Shown here piece by piece: positions 12,201 through 25,100 of a DNA stretch of 64,000 bases. Source of the DNA: Trichuris trichiura (Eukaryota; Nematoda; Enoplea; Trichinellida; Trichuridae); NCBI GenBank assembly GCA_037903355.1, contig JBAJFE010000017.1, forward strand, positions 1 through 64,000, in the 5' to 3' direction. The translations under genes were made by a program, and so were the position numbers. The notes beneath the pieces are model-generated. The model worked only from the letters and a program-made list of their open reading frames with translations, was not told the origin of the DNA and ran no database searches. Positions within the stretch are counted from its first letter, which is position 1; every line of letters begins with the position of its first letter.

Positions 12201-14590
12201 AAAGCTGAACGGACAGAGAATAATTGCATGGATAGTAAATAAAGTCGGGTTCCAACAGGTGGCGATGTTCAACGGTTACGAAAGGGCTCACCTGAAAGGG
12301 CGGCAAAGCATTAGAAAAGCTTGCGATGCAGCGAAACTTGCCATAAAATCCAAAACCGTCGGCAGATAGTTGTAACGATGCATATTCATGAACTGGCAAA
12401 GTCCAAGGTATCCGCTCGATATGCTTCCGGGCGTCTGGGCGTGATACCAAGAATTGACGTCAAAGAAGAAAGCAAAAACGTCACCGCCCGCGCTGGAGCT
12501 CAGAAAATAAACAGACGGCGAAAAACCGTCCGCTTCTGAAATTTTAGTGACGTCATGAACTTAGGCGGGAAATACTATTTCCTTTCACCTCCTTCTTCGT
12601 GAAATGCTTTTTTCTTTGTCGTGCGAATCAAAAACTTTTCGCAATCTTCCGCTCGCATTGAGAAACTCTCTCTCGTGCCGACAAAATCCTGTACGAGACC
12701 AATAAATGAACTACGCGCGCATGCTGTTTATTTTCAATACCGAGTAAACGTTGTTCCCATCGTCCAACCGACTTTTGTGGACAAACTGTAAGTCGACAAC
12801 TTGAATTTCCGCGCCAAAATACCTAACATTGAAATTTCAACGATAAGTTAACGATACAGGAAACAATCAGGTCTGTAAATCACCCGGACAACAGACGGCC
12901 ATATTTGGAAACAATAAGATAAATTACATTTCTTGGATTTTCCTCCGGTTCAACTAAGCAGAAGTTGGTGACCTCATGGCCATCCTCCGCTACTGACCAA
13001 ACGAAGCTGAAAGATTTCATGCTATTTTTTTTTTAATTAAAACGAGCAGCTTTTTGTAATGCTTACGAAAACGCGTCAAACAGGACGTGGTAAAGTAGAA
13101 CGCAGCCAAAGTTGAATCCAAGCGCTAAAATCATCGTCTGCTGGCTGAAGAGCAAAGCGCTGCATACTGAAGTATCTAAAAAGTACGCAACGTAAATGAA
13201 CAAAAAGAAACGCCGGATTTCCTGCCTGCTTTGACCGAAAAGCCATCTTTGGTCATTCCGTATCTTCCGGTAAATTTATCTTTGGCATTTACGTAGGCGA
13301 CAAAACGGAGATACTCCTCCTCCGTATCGTCATCCACCACTCGAAAAGCGCCTAAAACAATTTTGAAACGACATTTGCAAAAAACGCTACATATTTTCCA
13401 GCTGGCGCCGAAACCGAGCCAACCCTTACAAAAGAACAAGAGCTGCTTTGAGCGTACGAAATTCGAAAAACCGCCCACCAGAAAAACTCAAACCTATACC
13501 TAGCATTGATCTTGAATTTTTAAAATTTTCCTAATTTTTTTTACGTATCACAACATGTACAGCTCCTAGATTAATTTACTTTCGCATGAGGACAGCAATT
13601 ACATCAGTACGCTTGAGAGATATGTACCTGACTACTCAATTAAAAAATACAGTAAGGTAGTCTATTGTTAAGCCGGAATTTGAGAAAGTGCGCTTAGCAG
13701 AAACGCAAACAAGTAATGGACGTACCGATAAGGTCGACTAACTCAGTCCAAGTATATTTTGATTGGTTTGAAGTGGCAGAGACGGACCAAAAAGAACTTC
13801 GACGGTTCTTGGACAGTTCGTGATTGTATGCAGCTTTTCCGAACATATATACGTGACCCTACGAAGCAACAATGGCTGACAAAACGCTCAAACCATCGGG
13901 GAAGCGAGTTTTAAGATTAACAAATGTTTTGAAACAAACCTGCATGGTGCTAACGGCGACGATGGACTCAGCGCGCGCGAAATTTCGATGCTGGCAATTT
14001 TCCCAAATGCTCAAGTTCTGTCCTGGCCATCGGACGGGTTCCAGGCAAACTATCTTTAAAAAAACAAAAGTTTAATCGAGAAAAATGGCGGGACTACTTA
14101 AAAACGTACTTCTTCAGGCACCGTGAATAGTTGAACCACCGTATTCGACAGGATGTCAAACGCAAGTACATCATTGCCATTTACCCCATTTACCGCCAAG
14201 AGAAGTGCATAGTCCGAAGCTGAAGTCAAATGTAGACAACAAAAATGGAATTGTAAGCTGGGGAAGCTTACCATTCATGCTGTAAACGCAAACGGAGGCG
14301 ATTACGCTTCCGGATTCGGCAAACCAACTCGCCACTTCACGAAGAGAAGAAATATGGTATACCATGACGGAACTGCCGTTATTTATCCAAGCATAATCGT
14401 CTGTAGAATAAAACAGTGCGAATATGCCAATAGGGACGCAGATCTTTTACTTACCGCCGACATATCCTCCTCTAGCATTTGTAACGTTGCCTTGACGAGC
14501 ACCTTCCGAATCGGAGCCACAAAATGGCAGTTCATCTTGCACAACGGCCCACTGCGTAGCCGTAAAGGCAAGTTCATACTCGTTTATCAT
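9263..14590 (-). CDS. AHCTF1: ELYS-type nucleoporin (AHCTF1 / MEL-28 homolog), many exons
   Basis: ELYS binds chromatin and seeds nuclear pore assembly through the Nup107-160 complex. I followed the minus strand from ATG 14590. Exons 14455-14590, 14272-14400 and 14110-14219 join in frame and read DYAWINNGSSVMVYHIS and NDVLAFDILSNTVVQLF, the start of a beta propeller. Later pieces match human ELYS: WYHAQTPGSISSGYLGL (near 12440), DDKILRVWS (11830), FPPATLEELLRIYLLPSL (11060) and AESWLLRAIMSS (10735). By frame-continuous 50-nt introns the gene then runs through VSPANHLIERLPEVQG (10320), RNRKRCAALLDVANSS-like sequence (9920), SPMTKRKKLG (9725) and a basic last exon with RPRRHRPASLASPS, ending at TAA 9263. 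The total is roughly half the length of vertebrate ELYS, so the long disordered tail is much reduced. Exons between 13500 and 13180, around 12700, and at 9900-9800 are uncertain. Confidence 0.8.
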
Positions 14591-15130
14591 GGTTTCGGCA
14601 ACCAGATAGGACTAAAACTTTAAGCGGGAAGCTACAAAACTACCGAAATCTACTACAGTATTCTGATAAAAATATTGTATGCAGGTACAGAGCACTAAGC
14701 TGCTCCAAGATCGAATATTTCACAAAATAGATGTTTTGGACGAGTTACATAAGCTCTGAATAATTTACTACAATGTAATAAAAAACAATTTTTAAAAATC
14801 AAGTCTGCAACAGCAAAATTCCGCGTAGAACAATTGAACAAGTTAGGCAACAAAATGGACAACTCTTTTTGATTTGTCAGCAACGAACCGGTTGATTAGT
14901 CTGGCTCTTATATTTCGATTATTCTGTATTTCAAAATTACGCGCAGAGACGGGGCAGTTTTGCGAGTGGACTAGTTTTACTGGACGAATAGCAGCGAGTA
15001 AAGCACGTCTTGATTTTCGTTAAAATAGTTGAGGGCATCGAGTCAATTTCTACGTGGAGTAAGAGTTGCCAACTGCCTAACTTCATTTAAGCAATCGGCT
15101 CTTGGCAAGTGACAATCAGTTTAAAATTTT
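14591..15130. other. intergenic, ELYS 5' side to tRNA-Ser
   Basis: AT-rich, with no convincing coding. It contains TACAGTA and GCAGGTACAG motif pairs near 14655-14690 like those at MITE ends. Confidence 0.5.
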
Positions 15131-15212
15131 CGCTGCGGGCAGGATTTGAACCTGCGCGGGTATAACCCATTGGATTTCGAGTCCAACGCCTTAACCACTC
15201 GGCCACCGCAGC
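15131..15212 (-). tRNA. trnS(cga): tRNA-Ser (anticodon CGA)
   Basis: Minus-strand 82-nt type II tRNA. The acceptor stem GCTGCGG pairs perfectly with CCGCAGC. A box TGGCCGAGTGG, anticodon stem TTGGA/TCCAA around loop CTCGAAA, variable arm GGGTTATACCC, B box GGTTCAAATCC, discriminator G. No intron and no encoded CCA. It is closely similar to the UGA copy at 7227, which suggests a shared origin. Confidence 0.95.
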
Positions 15213-16081
15213 AGCAGCACACTTTTCCTCCAATGAACCTATCATATTTATTAAAGAGAAGCAGTACCAAAAGAAAACCGTACAGACAGAATAAATCCTG
15301 CAGAAAGGACGAACCTTCCTACTGAACATTTTAGCAGCCTGAAAAACTCATTATAAATGTGCAAAGCGAAAGAGCGAATGGCGTTCTTCGTTGCGCGTCG
15401 TTTCTTTAAAATTTTCCATTTCACGTCCGGCAACGGGCAGGTAGACTTTACGGATGGAAGGAAAGTCGTTGTTTTGGGCCCAACTACATATGTGCTCTCC
15501 TTAAGAGCTACCGCGCCGCGTTTGTTTGAATTTCATCAAACTGCGATATACGAAGACGATTGTTTTGTATGAATACAGTTGGGAGTGCTCGCAATCTTCA
15601 CGCATAAACATTCCGTAACAAACACCATCGATTATTATAAGTCAAAAAGCGTTATGTGCTACCTTCATTTGAAATAAATCTTGAATGAATTTAAATGCTT
15701 CAGCTATTTAAACGAAATGCAAATGATGGTACTGTAACGCGCAAGTGATCACTAGGTAAGTAGTGACACGTATAACGCGCTAATTGATGCTAAGGCTAGT
15801 AGAAGTACGGTGAGAAACGAGTCGGCTGTCAGCGTCGTATGTGCTTTCCGAATACATGGCGATCATGCTTGACTGCTTCGGCCTGCGGCGCGTTACAGTA
15901 TGCAAAATCCTCACGTAGCTTCGATCATCGTAATTTTCTTTTTGATGCTTGTTTTTACAGATACGCTGCGTGCTGCCAACGTACGAATTTCACAAAGCTT
16001 TTATGTATCATTTTGTTCGCATGGCTTCTTTGAGGCTGATAGACAAAATTTGCATACAATACTTAATATTGCGTAATAGTA
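15213..16081. other. intergenic with small ORFs of uncertain status
   Basis: A 71-codon plus-strand ORF (15357-15572, MCKAKERMAFFVARR...) and an overlapping minus ORF are both open. Neither resembles a family I know and neither has clear splice partners, so I do not call a gene. Confidence 0.4.
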
Positions 16082-16918
16082 TTATTTTACCAACCAGAAT
16101 GGACGAAACTGCTCAATAACGCGAAAGTGATTTTCGATTGAAGGCTTTTCATTTTCAAAGTGCATGAATACTCGAATGTCAGCACCAGCAGCCATCATTA
16201 GCTGGACGAATTGATTCTCCTGTCTTCCTATCCATGGTCGTGAGCAGTCTCGTACTTGGTAGGGTGATACATCGACTTGGAACTTACAGTTCGACATTTT
16301 ACGGGCGAGAATTTTCAGCCTGCTCGAATCAGTCAACCATGTTGAATTCTGTCCTGCGTGACCACCGTCCAACCAGCATATTGCCTTAATTTCACTGATA
16401 AAACTTGAAGATTCCTTCCACGCTTCGGACAGTTCGTATACGAGCTGGTTTAGCACAACACATCCTTTGCTAAACCCAATTAACGTGATAGGTAGGCGGC
16501 AGGAGGGAAAACGCGATTGCTCAATTGCATTTGCTATTAAAATTTCCAAATGCTTCCAGGAGCCGTAGTTATCGCTAAACTGCGGAATACCCACGTGGTT
16601 GGACGTTACAAAATTTTTGTAGCAAGCATAAGTGCCGTTAGTCACCTGAGAAGCTTTTACGACGAACAATAAGCTCGTAGGAAATTGACGAAGCAACATG
16701 GAGGCAACGTCTTCCAAATTCCACCGCAAAAACTCGCGGTTTTCCGAATGGCATTCCATCGCTTGTCGATAGTCTTGTACGTCACCGGGGAAAAATACAA
16801 CCAACGAATCGAAACGATCAACATCCCCGCTATGGCAATAAAGAATGTCATTTCTTCTATTTCCGTTACCGTGAACGTTGTTCAGACGAAACAGCCTAAC
16901 ATTTTCCAAAGCTGACAT
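16082..16918 (-). CDS. C2orf69: C2orf69-like (UPF0565) serine-hydrolase-fold protein
   Basis: 278 residues from ATG 16918 (MSALENVRLFRL). The frame is open back to a GTG at 16954, but no earlier ATG is visible. Motifs shared with human C2orf69 are VVFFPGDVQDYRQAM, LRWNLEDVASMLLRQFP, ACYKNFVTSNHVG, ITLIGFSKGCVVLNQLVYEL (a nucleophile-elbow-like GFSKG), CWLDGGHAGQNSTW, VSPYQVRDCSRPWIGR and PSIENHFRVIEQF near the end. In vertebrates the protein acts in or near mitochondria and its loss causes a mitochondrial disease; the biochemical reaction is unsettled. It is a single exon here and shorter at the N-terminus than the human protein, so a targeting peptide on an upstream exon cannot be excluded. 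Confidence 0.88.
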   Translation of the reverse strand: MSALENVRLFRLNNVHGNGNRRNDILYCHSGDVDRFDSLVVFFPGDVQDYRQAMECHSENREFLRWNLEDVASMLLRQFPTSLLFVVKASQVTNGTYACYKNFVTSNHVGIPQFSDNYGSWKHLEILIANAIEQSRFPSCRLPITLIGFSKGCVVLNQLVYELSEAWKESSSFISEIKAICWLDGGHAGQNSTWLTDSSRLKILARKMSNCKFQVDVSPYQVRDCSRPWIGRQENQFVQLMMAAGADIRVFMHFENEKPSIENHFRVIEQFRPFWLVK

Positions 16919-17669
16919 ATCGCCAGAATTCGCGCCTGCACGATTAGACAACACTTAGCATAAAGCAAAAAATAGTACACGATAAAATTTCATTGATCTC
17001 TAAACTACAGTATTTCAAAAACAAAGAATGCAGGTTCTATTTGAATTCACACCTAAGAAATTTAATTGACAGTGCCAGGACTTATCACGCGGTTGCCTCT
17101 AAAAATTTTGACATGGGCTTCCAATTCTAAAGTTTGTAATTTGCAATGTCAGCGAGTTTGACTTATTTATCTTTGATGCGCAGGTACACGGCAGGAAAAC
17201 CTTATGCCGCAAAAATTGCTAAATCGAAACGATTTGAATGCTAAAAATAAAATAATTATCCTATTGCGGACACTGAACGCGTGCAATACGAGCTTTATTC
17301 GCTTAGATTGGCAAATTTATGCAAGTTAATGATGTGCAGGTACTAATAGTTCTTTTAGTTATTTTCAAACTTCTGCAACGGGATTATAGCTATTCGTTAC
17401 GCCAATAAATAATGTTTTCCCTTGCAAAACGTTCTGAGTTTTTAGTAGTGCACATCTAAACATCGGTCGCCTCAATTACTGTTTTCTAGCATTTGGTAAA
17501 GTTAGGACTGCACTACGTTCACTTTAGTACAGTGTTAAGTGGAATTACAATTTTTACGTTGATTGAAAAGTAATATTGATTATAAACGAACGCAGTTTAA
17601 TTACAAGTGTCAAAACGCATGAGAAAAAAGTAGCAGTTAACCCTGCGCATATTTACAACGATAGTACGC
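16919..17669. other. intergenic between two minus-strand genes
   Basis: AT-rich. No gene seen. Contains GCAGGTTC (17030) and two GCAGGTAC motifs (about 17180 and 17337) of the kind found at MITE ends. Confidence 0.5.
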
Positions 17670-18372
17670 TTATTGGCGGGAAGAGGATTCGCGGTTATCG
17701 AGATGAATGTTGAGCAAACGATTTTCGGCGTCGTCTACTGCAACATCGTAACTGTGTAGAAGCGTTGGGCTGCCGCCAAGCACGCTATCATCATCGCAAC
17801 CAGCTTCCCTCTTCAAGCGTCTTATATTTTCCTCAGCCAACGATAGCGCAACAGCATCAACCACTTCAGGAATGACTTTTATAATGGACAAGTCTTCGGC
17901 ATCGTTGGAACACGAGGCCGATGCCAAACTGCGCATATTAGGAGTACTGGACAGTACAACAGCGGAATGTTGGACAGACGCAGGCTTCAATTCTTGGCAC
18001 TCATTGTTTAGCAGCTTTTCACAGGGTAAGGAAGGAGTGTTCTTGACAACGGATATGTGCAGCTGATAATCGTCCGAAGTCTGAATGTCTTCGCTTCCCT
18101 CCTTCGATACGTCAGCAACAAGAGTTCCTTCTTGAGCGTTTGAAAAGTTATCCCGCGCAACCTTCTACAGTAAAGGTCATAACAGCAAGTACGACACCCA
18201 ATTCTACCTTGTCTTTACAGCGTCTCTCGCGAACGTTTACCAACTTCAGTTGGCTTTTCAGCTGTCCGTCAGGTGATTTCTCCGTCGAACTGTCGCTTAG
18301 CAATGACTCGAATAACTTGTTTTTTCTAACAGCACTTTTCTTACCACGTTTGCGGGTACATCGACGTGGCAT
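17670..18372 (-). CDS. unknown basic nuclear-like protein (2 exons)
   Basis: Exons 18208-18372 and 17670-18164 join in phase 0 across a 43-nt GT-AG intron (donor AAG/GTAGAA, acceptor ACTGTAG) to give 219 residues. The N-terminus is strongly basic (MPRRCTRKRGKKSAVRKNK), the middle is acidic and Ser-rich, and a short helix-like segment (VVDAVALSLAEENIRRLKRE) lies near residue 165. I do not recognise a domain. The basic N-terminus could be a nuclear localisation or DNA-contact region (inference). It lies downstream of ATG2 on the same strand, 755 nt apart. Confidence 0.65.
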
Positions 18373-19127
18373 TTTGAAATCCGCCACGCTATACACAAAC
18401 TAAAATATGCAAAAAAAGACAAGTTGCCAAAAACCATCTTTGCACGCGGAAAAATGGCATCCAGCCTAACTGCTGAACTACGTAAGCAAATATAGAGCCT
18501 TGAACTTACCGCTTTGCGACTGCCGCGTTGAAAATAGAAAAAAAATCGCCTTTAACGTTGACAACAACGAAAAACACGCATCTCGCTAAATTGAGCGTTT
18601 CAAATAAGCATTATCTTTTTTAGGGCTGAAAGAACAAATTCCAATTACAATGTATTCAATCATGCCAGCTTAAATTACCGCAATTGAGCCGTAGTAGCCC
18701 CAAAACAACGATATTCAAAGCACCGCTACAGTAAGACTACAACATTATAAATGATTTGCAAGTTACAAGAGCTAACAATTTGATTGCCGGCAAACCGGTA
18801 GCGCAAAGTTTAACGTTTATATCGTTTTTAAATGCAGAATAAATTCGCGCATAAAATAAGCATCAATAAATTGCTGTTTGTAGCTGTTTATCTGTTTTGT
18901 GAACAGTGGCCGACAATTCGAATCAGCAACAAAATGGCGCATAAAGAAGACGCGTCTTGTTGAACTGCTCTTTACACAAGGCGGACTAAAGCTCGTGTAT
19001 ATCGGCAATGGTTGCTGCTCCTGGAAAGCAGACAAAAGCAACAGAAAGAAAAAAAGCATACGTTTATCAATGGTAACTGCATAAACATTTGCGTACAACA
19101 ATATACAAGAAGCGGGAGAAGGGACAT
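18373..19127. other. intergenic, ATG2 3' side
   Basis: No gene supported. ORFs in this stretch have no homology I can see and lack consistent coding composition. Confidence 0.5.
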
Positions 19128-22100
19128 TCACTCGTCGGCTCGAAAATGACTTTTGATTCCGCCAAGAATCTGATGCGTTGCTTGACTAGCAACCAAAATG
19201 GGTCTAAAAACGCAAGGCGTTGCCTGTCTGAGCAAATTGCCAATCATCCACCGGTTGCGCGCTTTGCTTTCCGACCTTGAACCAACGGGATTTTCCGAAA
19301 ATCCCGTATATACCGTCTTGCAAGCCATCGCAAGACCTTCCCGAAAGTCGGACGGAGAAGGCGACGCCCGAATTAAGTATCGTTCGCCAACGGCCGCCGC
19401 TTGGGCATAGTCGGGACTAACTACGTCAAATGCAAATTCGGCTACCGTATGAACGGTTTGAAAAAATTTCTGCGTCAGCTCGAGCAACGCCGCGGCTGTT
19501 GTTATACCAAAACTGTGAGCACCACGATGCAAACCGCGAATAATACGACCGTCTTTTCGAAATTCGTCCACGGGCATCCAAAACAAGTCGCGTATGCCTT
19601 GCGCTATTTCGGATACGTTGTGCAAAGGTCCAACGGAGCCGACAATATTCAGCAATTGATTCTGCCGAATATCCGTCAGCCATTCGTTCAACGCGTACGA
19701 TACGACCTTTTCAATTCCAAGCAAACCGTGGCGGTTGTCCAATTCTTTTAAAATCAACTCGGTGCAATGCAAGCGGCTTAAGCCCATCAAAAGCCCTTGC
19801 ACTGCTCCGTAGTCTATGTCAATACGTTTGCCAAAGTATTCCAACTTTAGCTGAACGGCGGGACATACGCTGAACGACCTATAATAGGTGGAATGCATCT
19901 GATACAACAAGCAGGCATCTGCAGCTTTCGGCGATTCCTCTTGAGCGGTAGAGGCTTTCGTTTCGGTGAATATCCGTTCACTTGAAGGAGGAGGAGGAGC
20001 CGCCGTCTCTTGGTCGGATGACGTCAGGTCGGTAAGTCGATGATCGACGTCATGAAAAAAACTTTGCATAAATTCAAATGTGTCTTGATCGACGCTCAGC
20101 TTCAACGGCACCAAGGCAACCTTGAGGCAACACTCCAATGGGAAAACGCTTCTTTCGTCCGCGCTTGGCACCACGTACATGCAACGTATGCACAGCATAG
20201 GAGTTGAAGACTGCCTTACGCCGCCCTGGGTGCTACCTGCCGCCGACAGCAGTTTTGCCACTTTCGATATGGGCAAACGGTCGGCAATCTCAAAATCCTG
20301 AACGATCACCACCTGACGAGACCGTACGCCGAAATCGGCGGGAAAGCGTTGATGGAGAAAGGAAATTTTCGACAAAGTGAAGTCGACGGACAATCGTCGG
20401 TCCCGGTTGAAACCATCGCCGACTTGAAACTTGGTGCCGGTTTCCGAGTAGAAGCAGCCGCCCGGAATTGACGAACTGTCGCATCCCGCCGAAATGGTCG
20501 AACCGGCAAAGTCGCAACCACCGTACAAATGCCACACAACGGAGATTTGTTTAAAGTAATACTGTACCAGCGGTGAAGGATAATCAGGTGGCAATGCATT
20601 CAAATAATCCGTTTTGGAACGAGGAAGCGCGAAATGGTCGTTTTTTATCGACACTTCGCGGTTGTCGTCCAAAAGGCGAACCACCGGCTGACCGAAAGGG
20701 TTGGCGATGCCGGAGCCGGGAATATTTTCCAACAGCATAAAACTCTCGTCGCTGCGAGTACTAGTCGCCGCTTCCGACGATAAAGAGTCGTCATGCGTCG
20801 CCTCTGTTTCGTTAGCGCACAACGATTTGAATTTGTCCTCAATAGCGGATTCCATAAGGTCGGCAGCAATATCCGACGACCTAAATGATGCGCAGGTACC
20901 TTTAGGCGGATGATCATTTTCTACGGTAGAGTTGCCGCTAGTTGTCTCCATGCAACAGCGTAGCAAAACCGCCAACAACGCCACGCTGTCCGAGCAAGTA
21001 TACAAATGGAGGGCGTCGTTGCGAGCGTGAAAATCGAACGCCGCTTGTTCGTCCGGCTGTCCGCGACAGGTTACGACGAGGTCAAAAAAGCCCATACGCA
21101 TTAGGCATACGAAATCTTTGATGGCCATCTCCGACGAGGAAGCATTGTCGGCTGGCAATTTAAGCAGATAAAGAGCCGAATCTTCGATTATGAAGTGCAG
21201 CTTGAAAATGGCAGCGTCCATGGCTAAGTTGGAAGCCATGTTGACGCTGCTCACGTTTATCAAAACTACCAGCGGCGCCGAACGCGGCCTATGAAGCACG
21301 GACACATTCCAACAGTGAGTATGCAAATCGGTGACCACCGGCGGAGGAATGTAACCTTCAATAGGATACGCTTCCAAGCGTAGATATCTACCCAAATCGA
21401 CTGCCAATTTGTACATATCGTTTGGAGAGTCCGCGTAGACGGTCAAATCACGGAAACCCAACGTAAGCAACAAATGCCGGCAAGGAAGCTCGATATGCCT
21501 TGTTGACAAGTAGGTTTTTCCCGCCAAAGAAAAGCAAGCATCTTCTTTGGGTCGTAGGTTCATACAAGGTGACGTAGACTTCACCACGAGCTTCATGGAC
21601 GAGTCGCAGTCGGCAAACTTGTCGTCATCCACGTTAAAAATAGGATTGCTTAGCGTCCATTGGGTGTCGGCACCCTGCAGCACGCTAAGGAGATCGGTAG
21701 AAGAGTAAAAGTAAAGCATGTCGGGTTCGGATCTTGATGACGTCATAATTATAAAGAATTCAATGCAATGGCCTTCAAACTTTGCCAGCGACAAACTGTC
21801 CTCAACGTTGGTGGTCAAGTTCAAAATGGAAACCAAGCGATTTACATTGACCGTTAAGGACCAACGAAAATGCTGGTCACCTTTTGCGCCCTCGGCCGGT
21901 GATTGGTCAGCGTCACCCTCGTCCGGTTGGAATTCGTAAAACATAGGCATTGAATGACCACTTGGAAAAGCGCAGTCGTTTGCGGACGACGGTTGCGCGG
22001 CAAACCATAAAGGCAGATCCATCAGGAGCCTATTGAAAACAAGCTCGAACAATTCCTTGCTAGGCGGCAACAGGTTGACTTGATCCAAATTGCAGCAAAA

Positions 22101-25100
22101 GTTCACCAGACATCTGTAATTTTTAAAAAAGAAAAATTTGCATAACTTGCGATAAGCAACGGCTATTACAGAGACGCTTTCAAGTAAACAACGCGCTCTC
22201 ACCTGGAAGACGTAGCGTTGCGGAAGTCGCGTAGTTCTTTAAAGTTGCCAACAATATGCAATGACTCGCCTTCGTAAGCTACGGACGTCTTTGAAAATGG
22301 GTCCCACGAGGACTTGCGAGTCTCATTATTCATCATATTCTCCCAACAGCTTCGATGGATAGCCTCTGCGCCGCCGTTGTGGCCATTATCAAAAGGGTCC
22401 TTCTCCGCGCTGCTCAGCCGATCGAGATCATCCAACGTTGTCCAGTTAATAGTGAGGTTACAAGCTTTCGAAGCGGAAAAACAACGGCATATATTGACGA
22501 AAGTTCGCTGCTGATTCAAAAATTGTACGTATGCCGAAGTGAAGTCAATGCTAACGGCGCCTTTTTTTGAAAAAAGCTTATCCGCACCGGATGTTAGGCA
22601 AAAGTCGCCCAGTCTGATCCTTAAACGCTCGTCGCGAAGAACTTTGGACTTTTGATGCGTCGTATCATTGACCAGATTGGGAATGGGAATGCGGACGTCA
22701 ACAACAGCAAGACTGCAGGAAAGGCGAATTCGGGATGCCAATCCCGAAGACGGGTGATCGCGTTCCAACGCATCGAACAAGTCGGGCTTCAAGGAGAGAA
22801 GGTCGACCTCTTGAACGTCGCCATTGCCGTAAGGCGGTGGCGAATCGTCCGAGCAGCAACGCCGTAGCGCTTCGATAAACGGCTGCATTCTTGCCAAAGC
22901 GGTGAAGTCCAATTCGACTATGCAAGGGTTAAGCTCGACCGAAAACGAATTATCTTCGTCGCCGGAAATTATTTTTAACAAAATATTCGGCTGGTCGGCC
23001 AACTTGGCAACCGTTTGGTCGAAAACCAACAATTCGGTATAACGATTCGCAGGTTCAAGCGCCGGTAAGCATTCAACAAGTTCGCAATTGCGACAAATCA
23101 CTCTAAGGTAGTTTAGAGCGCTGGAACAAAGCGGTGAGCCGATCTGACCTCCAAAAGTCATATCGATCACTACGGGACTTGAAATGAAGCGAATGTGATC
23201 CAACGCAAGCGCGCTATCGCACTGCGGCCTCAGCAAGGACAGATCTACCACGCTGTTCAGCATAACAGCGGCGGACGTCTTGAAAAAATGGTTGATCACT
23301 TTTCTGTAAAAACACGAATCGGTCAGACGTTGAAAAGCAGCTATACTGAAACGTTATTGACAAAAACAAGCCGGCAAACAAAGCATTTATAGAGAAAAAG
23401 AGTTTTCTAGCTATTTAGTAGCACGTAGCATTTTTGTAAAGCAAAAAAGTACAGTTCATTCGGCGTAATTATTCTCCGTGCTTTTTAAAGGATACAACCC
23501 GTTTATAAAGGAAGCTGACCGCTAACAAATGGCCTTTTTCCCTTAAAAAAGCGAAAAAACATGCGCACTCTTCAGAAAACCTTATGGGTTCAATGAGAAA
23601 ATAGCAATTACTTCAAAATTTCAACCTGGAAAGTTGTGCTCAAGCTTGGCGTCAAATGGAGTCTGCGTCAAACACTGTGCGTCTGGGAAGGACGTTTCTG
23701 TACATTAATACCGATCGGAACATTCGAAGAAAGCAGCAGATGTAAGACTACGCAAAGCTAGCGACGGACTATTGCGCGTCAATGACAAAATAACGGGCAA
23801 TGAGTCAGTTTTTGAAAAACGTTTGAAGTACGTGGGCAAACTACATAGTCACTGATTGTCAACCTAAACATCAAATAGGAAACTGTCGCCCGTAAAAAGT
23901 CACTTTTCTTTATTTGAAGGAGAGAACTAAGTTTGAAAAAGTCAGCACCGCAATTTTTACATCCGATGACAGAACGCATAAAAGCTAAAGTTAAATAGTC
24001 ATCAGCTGCCAGCTAATAATGCAGCTGCTTTGGAACTGAGCATAGTAAAAGTTTGAGATTTCAAAATCTCGTCTAATGCGTATTAAGTTCTGACGTTTAT
24101 GAATTACGGGCAAAAACATTTTGAGCTAAAAGTATGACAATGATTACGTTACTTTAGACGAACTGGCAGAAATGTTTGAATGGGCAATTAAAACCTGACG
24201 CTCGCAAAATTAAAGCGTGAAAATAAGCATTGCTTAAGTACTAGAGCTAAGCCCGCGCGAAATAATTTGGCAAAGAGCACATTCGGGTGGCAGCGTACCT
24301 GAATATCGGACTTACTGTAATTTTTAAATTTAACAGTAGGATAGCAACGAGAAATCAAGTTTGCTCGATGAAGTAAACAGCGCTCACCTGGAGGACGACT
24401 CGGCATCATCATTCTGGTCGACGCAAAAGTCTTCGTAAGTCATTGAAATCCAAATTGAGTTGAAAATAAGCTTGAAGCGCGTAGAACCAGACAGCGCGCT
24501 TGCATGAGGGGGATAACGAGCGAAATTACCTTGTCCACCGTTCACCGATGCATCCAGCAGATTTGGAGCGCTTCGTAGGAAAGACGCGTCTTCTTTAGTC
24601 ATAGGATAGAATTTATCCGTGCCAACCCAATTGTCGCCTTGATCCGTACGGGCACCCATGTTGGGCGCCTGGGCAAATTCGCTATTTATCTTCCGTTTCA
24701 GCTCCTTTTCGATCTTCTCAAAGTCGCTTCGATTCATTGCTCCGCAACGGGAAATCGCTCTGCGGTCGATACTGTCGGGAGAGAGGAAAGCTTGCACCAA
24801 TTCTATCAAAAGTTTCAGGCATCGTGGTGACATGAGTAAATACGCCGAGCCTAAAGCGGCGTTCACCTCGACCAGCTGAGACTCAATGGAACGAGAAATC
24901 TGTAGTCGAAAGGTCAAAGGTTCCGCTGCAAGAATCGCAAACAGGTAAGGTTCGGAGAATACATGTCCCTGGTGTGACAATGAGCGATCAATGGAAGACG
25001 TGCAGCTATCCGAATTTTGAGCATTCGTAACACAAGATGCGTATACCGAGCCGGTGTCTGTCTTATTTACGCTGAACGAACTGGAACGTGCAATACCTGA